Origin: Atopsyche davidsoni
Lineage: Eukaryota; Arthropoda; Insecta; Trichoptera; Hydrobiosidae
Direction: 5' to 3'
Length of the DNA stretch: 64,000 nucleotides
Assembly: GCA_022113835.1 (NCBI GenBank)
Contig: JAILWY010000007.1
Coordinates: forward strand, 9,897,001 to 9,961,000
The number at the start of each line of letters is the position of its first letter. Position 1 is the first letter of the stretch. The position numbers and the translations under genes are program-made. This document shows, piece by piece, positions 48,796-60,472 of this stretch. The notes under the pieces are model-generated. The model saw only the letters and a list, made by a program, of their open reading frames with translations, was not told the DNA's origin and ran no database searches.

Positions 48796-48957
48796 TATTA
48801 CTTATATGATTAGACACATAAGTTCATATATAGAAGATGATTTAAAGAAACTCTCAAAAAAATATCATCCCACACAAATCACGATGATATTTTTCTGAGA
48901 GTTTCATTAAATCATCTTCTATATATGAACTAATGTGCCTAATCATATTAGTAATAA
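48796..48957. mobile_element. Long palindromic MITE
   Basis: Arms of about 70 bases are inverted copies with few mismatches, sharing TATGATTAG, CACAT, GTTCATATATAGAAGATGAT and GATATTTTT blocks, around a short centre near 48871-48885. The whole unit folds into one long hairpin. No protein is encoded. It lies 70 bases right of the GAAACGT-tail copy. A transcript would be a natural double-stranded RNA source. Confidence 0.7.
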
Positions 48958-49609
48958 ACAGGAATTGAATAAAAATAAAATTTAATACCACATTGAATGT
49001 TACATTTAAATATCATATACTGAGTTGATCCAAGAACACACGTCCACACACACAAGAACGCGTCCGTTGCGCGCGGTAGAGTTGGCAAGTTCAGACACAT
49101 CACCGTTTCACGTTTTTTCTGGATGCAATGGCACGTGATAATTGCCACGAGGGTCCATTATTCATTCAAAGGCTCTGGACCGGAAAATGATGTGCCCCGT
49201 GTGCCCCGGGGACCCGCCGCGAGGCCTTCCTGAAACCAATGACGTCATGTCCGAAAATCAATACGCTCCGTAAGCGGGACCGCCCTGCTGGCTGCGATAC
49301 AACCCCCATCAATTTGTTTTTTTATTAGTATTTATTATTGTAATGAATTTTTCACAGTTCGAACCTTGATATATGCTTGTATTGGTGTTTTTCTTATTCA
49401 ATATTAAAGACTCTTTTTTACTTTGTTTTACGATCCATATATGTACCATAAATGTATTGAAAACGGAATTGAGCAAAAACTGCCTTTCATTGGATTTACT
49501 TATTTTAAATCAAATTAGTACATTTTAAGTTGATAAAGTTAACCTTTCGAAGATCACAAATTTAACCACATATTTGTTTATTATATCTAATTATTATTAT
49601 TATTTTCAG
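48958..49609. other. GC-rich island with CRE, then AT-rich spacer
   Basis: The island at about 49020-49310 is CpG-dense and includes CCAATGACGTCATG, a CCAAT word fused to a CRE. The minus frame (48948-49148) has no domain. From 49320 it is AT-rich up to a TTATTATTATTATTTTCAG acceptor. Confidence 0.35.
49240..49247. promoter_or_regulatory. Consensus CRE (CREB/ATF site)
   Basis: TGACGTCA is the full palindromic CRE, preceded by CCAA to give CCAATGACGTCA. It is in a GC-rich island. A second full CRE lies at 50121-50128. Confidence 0.4.
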
Positions 49610-49655
49610 GTGGGTGTTATTTATCATCACAGACCATTCACAATCAAAGCTAACG
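49610..49655 (+). other. Candidate recursive splice site or 46-nt exon
   Basis: A pyrimidine-rich acceptor ending TATTTTCAG (49609) abuts GTGGGT, a moderate donor, and a second donor ACGGTGAGA follows (GT at 49656). Two frames of the 46 bases are open, one reading VGVIYHHRPFTIKAN, the other WVLFIITDHSQSKLT. Neither is recognised. The layout parallels 27790-27831, so a recursive site is as likely as a coding exon. Confidence 0.25.
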
Positions 49656-52600
49656 GTGAGAACAATTTTAATTTTCAAACTTATCGAATAGGTGAAAGCG
49701 AAAATTGCTCTAAAAAAAATCTTTGGCCGAAATAAGGCTGATCGTGAGATTCAACAAATAACAAAAAGAGTCCAGGGGGAGTCAGCCTTAATAGCGTGCT
49801 AAAATAATCATTTACACAATATTGTCATTGATTTTTATGCGAATTTTACATAAAATCTCTGACTCAGTTTGCAACTTTAGAAGTATATTTAAAGGATCCC
49901 TTTACACAACTTTAAAGCTCACACAACTTCCGCTTGTCTGTTCTATGCAACCAGATCTGATATCTGAAAATATTCCCGGAATGCAACTTTCGTTTTCCAA
50001 GGGATATTCTAGTAACCAGACAGCTCGGAACGTAAATGTGTAACATTTTACCACATGCAAAGATCGATCCCTCTGGGCAATGCTGATGACCAGTCCATGT
50101 TAGTCTTCGGTCCCAGGATGTGACGTCACTGCTCTGAATTTTATTATTCATGGGGTAAGTCAAAAAGAGTTCTGCCCCTCTTGCCTTTGTTTTTGTCCTG
50201 GTACTTCTGGTATGGAGATGGTCGTACTAAATTTACATGAACATAAATTTGGTATGTTCGGGGACAACTCTCCGTGGAATCGTGTAAACGAATAACATTG
50301 TTATGATAATTTTTATACATAATATATCAAACTCAAGGTTATTGTTTGTTTATTGCTCTCATAACCACTGCGTACATTTTCGTATTTTTTATTCTTTACA
50401 ATCTCGTAAAGCGATAGGAAGATTTCTATCTGGAAAAGAGAATTTTCGTTAAAATGTATCACCCAATTATACGCAAGTACGTGTTTAGCTCTTTGGCCTC
50501 GTTTACGTCTTGTTTTCTTTTTTTATCTTTGCTTTGCGAGCGGGAAATATCCAAACTCAGATAATCTGAGAGCAAACAGTCTGTCACAAAAGCATTTTGC
50601 ACGAGGAATGGGCTGGAAGAAAAATAGAAAAAAGCACACAGAGGCAATCACGGCCGTGTCCAACTTGATACGTCTCCGGTATTAATCTTATTACATTTGA
50701 AGAAATTACAGTAAATCTGCGTTTAAAAGTTTAGATTGTTTTTATAAATTCTTGAAAAAAAAATAAAAAATAAAGCTATTTTTCAGGAAAATATAAAATG
50801 CATAAAAGTTTAAGCTTTAAATGTTTAAATAAATTTTAAAGTATATCAATATTTGAAAGATAATATTGGTCACGGCTGGGTAATAAGAATGGTAAATTTT
50901 GCACCTAACTCGTATTCTTTAGTTTTAAAACAATAATAACTTACAGTTAATAAAAAGCCCATTTGATATTAATATTCCAAGCAAGTAACGATAAATCAAC
51001 GGTTGGATGACGGTTTGGAAGTCCAAGTTTAAAAGGGATATCGGTTGAATTGAATTTATAATTCTGCTCAAATACAAACTCACCTGACAGGTGGGCCAGA
51101 GAGCCGGCAGGGACGTTGCACGCACATCTCGGATATTGATTTTTACTTACTTAATAAATATAAATAAAATTATAAATATACTTAGTATTATAAGTGAAGA
51201 TATGCAGTATCTAACTCACCATAACAGTAACGCAGCATACATTTTTTTTTACACAAACAATTTAAAGCTTTATTTATTTATTATCCTTTCAGTGTTGTAC
51301 ATTTATATTGCAATTTTTTTTTTTTTTATCAAACTATCGATGATTTTTACAAATAATTCGCATATATTACCCAGTGAAAATATTCGTGTTGACAGTTTAT
51401 TTTATTATTACCGACATTCGTTTGAAACGAGGGGAAGAATTTTCGAATTTTTTTCGGGATCTTATCCGGCTCTCGAAAAACATAGTAATTAATTCGTAAA
51501 TGTGATTTCTTAACTACACACCTCCTTGGTTTTTTTTTACAGTTTAATTATATATCAAAAAGTAATGAATCTTTGTTTAAGTTTGAGATACTTTTTTTAT
51601 ACTGGATAAAAAAGTACCTACTTTAATATTATCTTCTAAATGAGATATCACAAAAAATGATATCTTTATGGCAATCTTTTTTAAAAGTTCTTTTTTTAAT
51701 ATGCTTAATTTAGTTTTTATCAAAATTTGATGATATTTAACTCGAGACTTTGTTTTCTTAATCATGTATTGATATATGTTACTTTCTATTTATTATTTTA
51801 TTTACCGTTTTTTTTAAACATAAATTTGTTAAAAACGATATAACTAAGTAAAATTAAGTATTTTTAGTACAGAATACATACATGATTTCTTGGCATTATC
51901 ATAACAGATAGATTGAACAAATTAGGTATGCATCAAATAAATAATAAAAAAAATATATATAAATATAATAAGACGCCGCATTTATCGTCCATTACAGATA
52001 TTAATTAATTGACAGTTTAACAAACTGATTGAATTTAATTATCCGATAAATCAATCACTTGGAAAGATGTCAAATTGTCTCCAGCGGCCTTTAACCATAC
52101 GAATCTGTATAAATTAGTCTCAGATCTTATCTTCACTCCAGTTCTCCGAGCACGGCCTGTTCAAATATTATAAATTGTATATTGCTACAGATCAGTACTC
52201 CAGAAGTTCATTGAATAATTTATCATTACGCTTCGAAACGGTGATTTCCCTGTCAATAAGCTACAACTGCGGACAAAGTTACAGATATCAGTTATTATGT
52301 AACTATGTATGTCAAAAGCAACTCACGGCACACTTTCGCCTGCACAGATTTTTTTAAATAATTGTAGGTTTAAGGTAATTTTCCTGTTTATAACAGGGCC
52401 TGTGCCGGAGACGTACCAAGTCGGACACAGCCGCGGCTTTCGTGTAACTTCCCTTGCGTTCTCCAATACTTGCAGGTTGTAGTCTTTTGTTGTCAGATAT
52501 TCCAAGTTCTGATGTTTTCCTCGCCTGAGATAAAAAACGACATTAAAAATTATATATTTTTTAAGATACTAATTTATTAATTAATTAGCGGATAAAGATC

Positions 52601-53619
52601 AAAATAATTCAAACTTTTTATAAAAATAAATATATAATTTGTATGTAAATCAGTCACTTCTTATTTCTGTTTACATCATGCACGGGCTCAAATAAAGTGA
52701 ACGTAGAGACTATAAACCGCTCTACTCTATAAGAATATGTGGCTTCTAGTGAAATAAATAGATAAACATAGGGTCGGTTGGTAAATACACAGGAAATTGT
52801 ATTTTTTCGTATAATTGAGCAGTCTTACTATTTTAGCTAGATGTCAATAAATAAATTACGCTTTTTATATTCGAGACCAGGGCCCTTTGATGTATCAATT
52901 GTAATTTGAAAATTAATTATAACATTGGCTTAATTATATTTTTTATTGTATCCTGTCAACTGTAAGAACATAGAACATGATATGACCTTTTCTTATAGTA
53001 GATTTGTATTGATTCCCATAACACCGGCCCATCGAGACGGTTGCTTTGTATGTGCGAAGGGTTCTATAATTTCCTGTTTCTAAGACAGGTGCTATGAATT
53101 TCAGTTATTTTAATATTTAAGCCTCTTTTCGCCTTCCCACGTTCACGTGGAACTATAAATAACAAAGATAATTTTAGATATGCGTGGAGAATCTCAAGTA
53201 ACTCGCCCGCTTCTAGAGGTAGTCATGCCGTCTTATGAATATAATTGACTAGGTAAGTCATTTTAACATAGCCTGCCTTATTCTGTTAAACTCCACACAT
53301 AAGCAACAAATGTGAATAGGTAATCGACTAGGATCACGATTATATTTTTTGTGAGCATTTTCGCCTTTAGAAACGTTTAATTCAATTAAAAAATATATTT
53401 TTAATTTATCAATTTGAACTGTGTATAATTATGCTGAAAACATAAGACCTTTACGGCGGACTGACAATTCTATAAAATATCGTTCCAATATATATAAATG
53501 CAATTGTAAACACTTAAATATACATTTATCGTTTCTTTTATTTGAAGTGTATCTGCTAATATATTTAACAAGAGAGTCTATAAATATATTTCCTTTGTGA
53601 TATTCAATACACTTGACTG
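49656..53619. other. Mostly AT-rich gene-free stretch
   Basis: Modest GC patches lie near 50090-50270, 50480-50690, 51070-51130 and 52380-52530. A minus-strand donor CTGTCAGGTGAGT is near 51072-51084 without a clear acceptor. A 133-codon plus frame (51091-51492) is AT-rich, Ile/Tyr/Phe-loaded and unlikely to be coding. Confidence 0.35.
50121..50128. promoter_or_regulatory. Consensus CRE (CREB/ATF site)
   Basis: TGTGACGTCACTG contains the full CRE palindrome. It is 881 bases from the CRE at 49240. A donor-like GGGTAAGTC follows at about 50155. Confidence 0.4.
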
Positions 53620-56163
53620 GTTTAAAGGGTACCAGGAGCGCAGTTAGCACGGGGGTGACGCAGGACTAAATACAAGACATGTGTGTTGATTGAGTGTGAA
53701 ACTAAAAATAAATTTCTCTCCCGAGCGAGAAGCTGGGGGAATTGATTCGATTGGAAAAGTTTTGCTTTCGCCCTGTGTCTACGTCATTACTTTCATAGCG
53801 ACGACCTCATGCCCGGGGGAGTTTACCTCAAAACACTGGGTACTTCTATTATAGCGGCGGTAAAAGTGGCTTTATTATGAGTACATGTGGAGTGAAGAGC
53901 TATTACTTTGGGCCAGGCGGGGCCAACTCGCTAAAGTCTAAAATATAGTCTTCTTCTAAAAAAAAAAATTTAAGATACATTACATTCTCATTTTTTTCCC
54001 TGAAATATATAATCATTACTTTCAGCATTTAAAGCAGTTAATAAAAAAAAAATTTTTTTTACAAATTCAACGATTATTATAAAACGAAAGTGTAGTTGCA
54101 ATTTTATAGTAAAATAGCTTTTTTTAAATTTAATAAAAAATGCATCTTAAAACTTAATATAAACTGCTTATGTATGTCAAAAAGCCTCAATAAAATTATA
54201 TGTTCATAAATTATTAATTAATTAATTTTAATTCGACATCAAAACGAAGTTAGCCAGATGATGCTTCTGTACGAGCGAGTGTATTAGGAATCCGCGAGGT
54301 GTTACGGTGGCAATAAACCAGGCTAATTTTCATTAGCAATGGCCACAAAGCCTTCGTGGGCAAAAAGAGTGAAGACCTCCGAGCATCGTGACCTCCTGGT
54401 ACGCGTAAAATTGTATTATTTTTGTCACATAATCAGAAAGCGTGATTTATGATTCATTATACTAATTTTCATTTTTAATTGTAATTTATATAATACTGTT
54501 GGTTTTGCCGCGGTGTTCCTGCTTTTGGATTAGTCAGCGGTAATTTTCTTAGCTTTAGTATTCCGCCGCTATCTCGACGCACATAAATTAGTTTATTTCT
54601 GATGTATAAGAGGTTACATTTATATTTATAAAACGTAATGGTTATTATTTGAATATCTTATTCAGGAGAAGCTGCAAGATGGGACGTGATTTGAAAAGCA
54701 TACATACACTTGGAAAATTACATAATTTGTTCAGACAATTCATGTAAATGTATACATAAATTCCACCACAAAAACAGTGTATATTCTACAAAAAATATGA
54801 GCATAGCACATTATAGTTATATATGATAAATCAAATCCAAAAATACCATTTTGATATTACTAAGTTCCCACACTTTTTTTAGTGGCTCTAGTTTTGCCAA
54901 CTTGCCTCTACTTACCTCAGGGTTTGAAAAGACCAATGAGATAACATGGCGAAACTAGTCATGATAAAAAATAAAAACGAGTCACACTAATAGTAATATA
55001 TAATTTTTTTAAAAATATAAACGCTTGTCTCACAATGAGTTTTGATCACTGGAGTACATTTTTTTTTCGTCAAAAGAATTAATTTATCTTAAAACGTTAA
55101 AGTAGGTTAAATAAATATTTAGAAAATGAAGAAGCTAAAAAAGGGTTGTATCGGAAACAACAAAACAAGACATCACCTAAAGCATTCAATAAAACAGTGA
55201 AGCGTTATACGGGATTAAACGCATTCTTTCGGGGCATTCTTGAGGGACGGCGTGAGTGGAGGGAAGCACTCTCCTGAAAGAAATACCCTCCTGATGAAAT
55301 TTAGCAGAAACCTCCTCTCCTTTCATGCGGCCCGCTGCTTCATACGGGATTCCGCTCAGCTCCGGGCTTTTTCAAATTTGAAGTTATAATTTCCTCCGCT
55401 TTTGGGGGATGGGGATGACGACACGGAGGTATGATAACCTGAAGGCCCCATTGTGTTGGTTCTGCCCGCCCACCTGTGTTTATTGAAGCTTAAATAAGTG
55501 TCGGGCTTAGGCTATACCAAAATATAGACGGGTGTTTTACACTCATGTGCTGATACATATGTGTCTAATAAACGAGCATATTTTCATATTTATGGGCAAA
55601 ATTTGTGCTGTTGATATTCAAAATGCGTTGTAATCTGTCATATTTGTTTTGAGGAGTAGACAAGAAATACTTGAAGATTTAACCATATTTGAAAGAGATC
55701 CCCAATCAACCCTTTATATTTTTCACATTTACAAACTTTATTTTTGCATTTTAGCATTTTTTATGAAAAATGTATCGTGTTTAAAAACTTTCATAATAAA
55801 GGTTTTTAAGCACAATATAAATAAGGTATAAACGTTTCTTGACAATTGCATTCTAAGCTTATTCTATGCATCTTTCATATGTCGTAACTGTAATTTTTTA
55901 AAAGTAGTTCTCAAAAATAAATAAGTTTATAAAATGTTAAATTATTTTTTTGTATATGGATTATATTACGGCATGTAGTGAATTTAAGACACTACCTGTG
56001 TTGTAACTGTACGGTATAGACTAGAGATTAGTGTGTGGACTTACAGCCTCCACTCATTATAATGTCTCTCGTATGTAAGACGTGGGAGGCTTGTTTTCCA
56101 CCCCCTGTAAATTGGCCTTTCTGCGGGGGCTGCAGGGGATTAGAAAGGGAAGACATAACTTAC
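53620..56163. other. GC-richer islands in AT-rich DNA
   Basis: Islands lie near 53620-53940, 54240-54410 and 55200-55460, CpG-containing and without recognisable frames. The intervals 53945-54240 and 54570-55130 are AT-rich with poly-A and poly-T tracts. No repeat family was recognised. Confidence 0.35.
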
Positions 56164-56211
56164 CTCCGAGCCAGAGCCGGAGGAGGGGGTGTGGACCCAC
56201 CCCGCGCACTT
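56164..56211 (-). other. Candidate 48-nt exon on the minus strand
   Basis: On the minus strand an acceptor TTTATTTTTCGGCTGTAG precedes 48 bases ending CTCGGAG before a strong donor GTAAGTTATG. Length is 16 codons exactly, so inclusion would keep frame. One frame reads KCAGWVHTPSSGSGSE, but all three are open because the stretch is GC-rich. It sits inside an island (56030-56350). Product unknown. Confidence 0.3.
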
Positions 56212-57600
56212 CTACAGCCGAAAAATAAATCGCCGAGGTAAAAATATAAAAGCCTGGCGGAGCAGCAACACAACGCACCCCTGACAATTCGCAAAGATAA
56301 ATAAGTTTAAATAGCGACTGAAAATGGAGCCCGGGAAGTTATTCTTCAATTATTTCAGCTCGAGTTAGTTTAAACAGGACTCGCTTTAATTTGAATTGTC
56401 TGTCTTCAAATATTTTATAATTACTCTTGAAGGAATCTGGGAAGTATGATGAATTGTGTATAATACCTTTTCGGGGTGCTGCGAAAGAGATGAAAGAAGA
56501 ACAAAGAGTCCATGTTTGGCTTGAGAAATTCATCGTTTGTTTGATATTGTATCGCAAATAAAAAGGGCCAATCCATTAGGAATTTTAAGAGGTGGAGAAT
56601 CATCCGTTGTTCTGAATCTTTGAAGTCGCCATATCCGCCGAGCGGCCGCGGGCTTCGGGGGAGACTTCAAATCAAGTCGACTAGAACAATTTACTTGATC
56701 AAACATGGACCACTCGAACGGACATTAACTCGATTTGATGTTTTATAATATCCGAGACTCGACGCCTGTTGGCCGTCACGGTCGAAGTCACTCTGCTTTG
56801 AGGACAATTATAATAAAAAAATATTAAATTATCTTCTCGGACGGCCGGCGGAAATGAGCACACTCTGTAAAAGTAAATTGAGAGATTCACGAATTTGGTA
56901 GCTCTCGAAGCGTATTTATAATAACAGATTTATTTGATTTTAAGTAGAAACAGGTTTTCAAGATTAGTAGCTGTTACTTCCTTTTTCGTGTAACCAATTA
57001 TCATATTAAACAGATATTAATGGCAGCTTGTTCATTCTGTATTTTTAGAAAAGCGTGAGTAGCATTTTTTTGATTCGAGTACGATATCTCGTATCGGGGT
57101 ACACGAAGTCGTGAGGGCGTTCCATCAAATCCGTCGCACAAAAGTGCAAACATCTCCGCGTCTAATGGATTTTATCAAAATGACTGCTCGATTTATTAAA
57201 ATATTTAGACAAATGGATTCTCTCTGCGGACTCGAACGGAGATACTGGCATAAGAGTGAGAAGGTAATTTATTCCGCTGGTGATCTCTTGACACAGCCCG
57301 TCAGGCCGGTGTTTGTCGGTTTGATTAGTTTGTACATGAGCGATTATGCCGAAGTTACGCCTAGGTGGTTCCGCGCACCTGATACTTGATTAATTGATAT
57401 GGAAGCATTATTGACATTGAATTAAGCTTAGAAATTACAATTTACAAATCGGGTGATGTAAAATGGCGTCTCGGAGCCTGTTCGCTCTTATCTCGAAGTA
57501 CGCAAGATCGTCTTGCAGGAGCTGACGGCCGCTGGGAATCCGAATTCGTTCACATCGCGATACATTTAAATGCTAATCTGTTTAAGCCTTTTAAATATCT
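56212..57600. other. Dense GC-richer islands, putative regulatory block
   Basis: Islands lie near 56212-56350, 56600-56900 and 57060-57600. A TATAAAAG word at 56245-56252 (plus strand) has no convincing initiator. Plus frame 57111-57389 (92 codons) and minus frame 56699-56890 show no domain. Confidence 0.35.
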
Positions 57601-58580
57601 GCTTGATTCTGGCGGCTTTTGAAGTATAGCACGAAAATAATTAATTAATTTACATAATCTGAACCATAACTGATAGATATAAATTATCCCACGAATTTAA
57701 TTAATTCATTTCCAAAAACTAAACCGTAACTGATAAAAAACTTTATTTTCTTATTAAGGACTAATATCTGTTCCCTACTTTATCATAACGCAAGATTACT
57801 TTTAAAAAATTACTCGGTTATTATAATTTTTTTTTCAAGTTTTATTACAAAAGTTAGCATATAAATTAAATTGCTAAGTATAATAAAATTTTGAATTTTT
57901 TATGGAAATAAAACAGAAATACACCCAAAACTAGAAGTCTTAAACATATTGGCCAATATACCTTTAAAACTTGACTCTAAACAGTAAAAATTGAGTTCTT
58001 GGGTGTTATGCCGCATTTTTTGCTAAAGTTTGATAGAATTCAAAGAACCCAGGTTTTTTAAACAGAAAGAATTTATTTGACCCTCTATTTCAGAAAATGA
58101 CGTGTATTTAAAATGTAAATGTATATTTACTCAAATAATACGAGAATTCCCCGCGGTCTCTCAATACGTCAAAGTTTTATAATAAAAATAGTCGAAATAA
58201 CTCCCACTCATTCCCACCACCTCCCATAAAAACCAATTAAACATTCCATAATATTATCATGCGAAACACCAAACGAGCTTAATCAATTACTCCACCACTG
58301 CAGAGAATTTGTCTACGGCCATCGCGGCCGGCCGAGCCAGGGTTGCGACACCATAAAAATTAAATATTAATAACTTAAATTAATGAAATAATATTAAAAA
58401 TAATAAATAGAATTATTACGCACAAAAATAGTAAGTAAATCAAGTTGATTACGCACATTTTTTTTCGAGAGCGCACTAATAAAGAGTAAAAATCACACGA
58501 CATGTTTTATGGTTTATTGCAGTTTATGGGATTTGTTTTATGGATTATAATGATTATTTGGATTATTATGTTGGTTTTTG
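57601..58580. other. AT-rich stretch with repeat scrap and small island
   Basis: The block TTCTTGGGTGTTATG near 57995-58010 is the complement of part of the tail of the repeat at 15231-15300. A small CpG-containing patch lies near 58140-58340. No gene is seen. Confidence 0.35.
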
Positions 58581-59060
58581 TTTTACGGTGTTTCGTCACT
58601 CAGCAACAATGGCTGTAAAAACCTGCGATCTGGCATAGTGCACTTTCGATGATTTGTGACTTCTTGCGTGTTGTGAGCTGCTCGAAGCTTTCTGTCCTCG
58701 AACGTTTCGGTCCAAATGCATGCAAATACTGCAATTTTCTTGGCCAGAAATATTTCAATTGCTGGCAGAGTTTTTGCACGCCCTGGGCTCGGCGGATACA
58801 TAATGTATCATAGACAAACACGTACGCAATTAATAAAACGTAAATTCCGTATTTAGTACCGCACGGCCGCTAATGGGACGGACCGGCAGCGCGGGCTCCC
58901 GGCGACATTAAAATTTATACTCCCGAATAAATGTATCGATAAATTACCTTTTAAAAACTGTACTTTATGCTAATTTATTATTTACGCTTCTCGCTGCTCT
59001 CTTGGTTTTTAGCAGACCCGCGCAGAAGCCAATACCCTGATTGCATAAACGTGTGTGCGC
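58581..59060. other. GC-richer island containing a GAAACGT word
   Basis: The minus strand has GGACCGAAACGTTCGAGG (complement of 58695-58712), similar to the GAAACGT-tail repeats but without a clear hairpin. Two minus frames (72 and 73 codons) are unrecognised. GC-rich at 58860-58930. Confidence 0.3.
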
Positions 59061-60401
59061 TCAAATCTAAAAACGTGAAGTATAATTTTTATCACGGTTT
59101 TCAACGAAAATGATGAGATCTGTGTATTATCTTGTAACGATGATGATTTCCTTTTCTTTTTTTTTTGTATTGCCTACAGACTTTATTCTTCATTACGTGG
59201 AAGCCTAGTTCTCAAAACAATGCAAAAATGTTTTATTTTTAATAATATGCACAGTATAAATCATTGTTATAACAAACTGTTTTTAGAATGATATCTCAAC
59301 TCCAATAGCAGGTCAGTTTCTTCTGTTGCGGCGAAATATAATTTTCTCGTGATTTATATCCGAGACAGGCGCAAACGTTTGATATTCCGTCGTTACGTTC
59401 GTTTCGTTAGATAATTTCAGATTCAGAATTCCCGTTCGGGAATAATATATATCGAATTATAAGCGCAGCATCGCAGCAGGAGCGAGAAGGGACTCGGCCG
59501 CTGTCTGGCCTTTGTCTGGAGCGCCGCGGACCTTTTTTCGTACCGGGCATCAGGATTCAATAATATTAGGAGATTAATTGAAATTTATTGCGGGGGCCGG
59601 AGAGTTGTTTTGCTCCGGTTTGCATAAGTAGGCCGGCGGCGGCGAACCCGCCTCGGCCGCATTAGATATCCGCCAGCTCTGAGCTCGGTGCGTGTTTTAT
59701 CTGCCTTATTTGTATTGCTTAGTAAATCTGATATGTATTTCTTTTACTTTTCATAAACTTTATAAATAAAACATGATGTTTTCTCGTAATTTTTGTACAA
59801 AGAGCACTGCAGATCACAATAACATTGCTCGATGGTCGAACTCTTACATCTTCATATACGAATTCGTACAAAAGTCTCTTGCTGTAGTTTTTTTTATTTT
59901 TTTTTATTATTTATTCATTCACGTTTTTTTATTTGTGCATTGACAAAACTTCATTTTTCTTAGCTTTCTGATAGTTGATATTCAAACAATAATGTTAGAA
60001 AGGCAACCTGACAACATGCAGTCTTACTTGGTTAGTTACCTGGAAGTTCGAGTACAGTAAATTTAAATAAACCTTTGTTGAATCAACAGACATTATGTGA
60101 TTTTTTCGTAATTATAGATTGTTTTTTTTTCCTGCCAATACATAAAAAAATTAACATGTTGACGGATATTTCTTCAAGGCTTTTTGAAATCTTTTATAAT
60201 CCAGCTGAAAAAATCCAAGCGCATACAATTTTAGAACGCGGGGTCTATAATCTTACCTGGCCTAAGAATATTGACATTAACAAGCGGCACAAAACATTTA
60301 GGTTATTAGCTATTGTAGCTATGTTTGACTAGTTATTTTCTGAAAATTATCATAAAACTGCAGCTTTGATCATTTATCTTCGGCCTATTTCTATTTCTTG
60401 C
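59061..60401. other. AT-rich stretch with a strong GC-rich island
   Basis: The island 59380-59720 is among the most GC-rich in the window (GGCCGGCGGCGGCGAACC near 59632) with AATAATATTAGGAGATTAATTG between its two halves. A plus frame of 85 codons at 60075-60332 lies in AT-rich DNA and so is less easily explained as a GC artefact, but it has no recognisable family and no splice context. Confidence 0.35.
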
Positions 60402-60472
60402 TATACCCGGATTTGAGCCCGGAGCCTTTCGCACGACAAACGCTAGCCACGAGGTGATTTGAAGCTGGCTCA
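60402..60472 (-). repeat. tRNA-derived SINE-like fragment
   Basis: The minus strand shows CACCTCGTGGCTAGCG (A box, complement of 60441-60456), GTCGTGCGAAAGGC and a B box GGGCTCAAATCC (complement of 60409-60420). Spacing fits a tRNA head. T-stem pairing is imperfect, so it is a degenerate repeat. Confidence 0.5.

Noticed and set aside
51091..51492. 133-codon plus frame with hydrophobic stretch
   Set aside because: The hydrophobic run comes from poly-T and AT-rich codons (Ile, Phe, Tyr), not from a convincing membrane protein.
56245..56252. TATA-box promoter
   Set aside because: TATAAAAG is present, but no initiator, downstream element or gene follows, and the base composition makes such words common.
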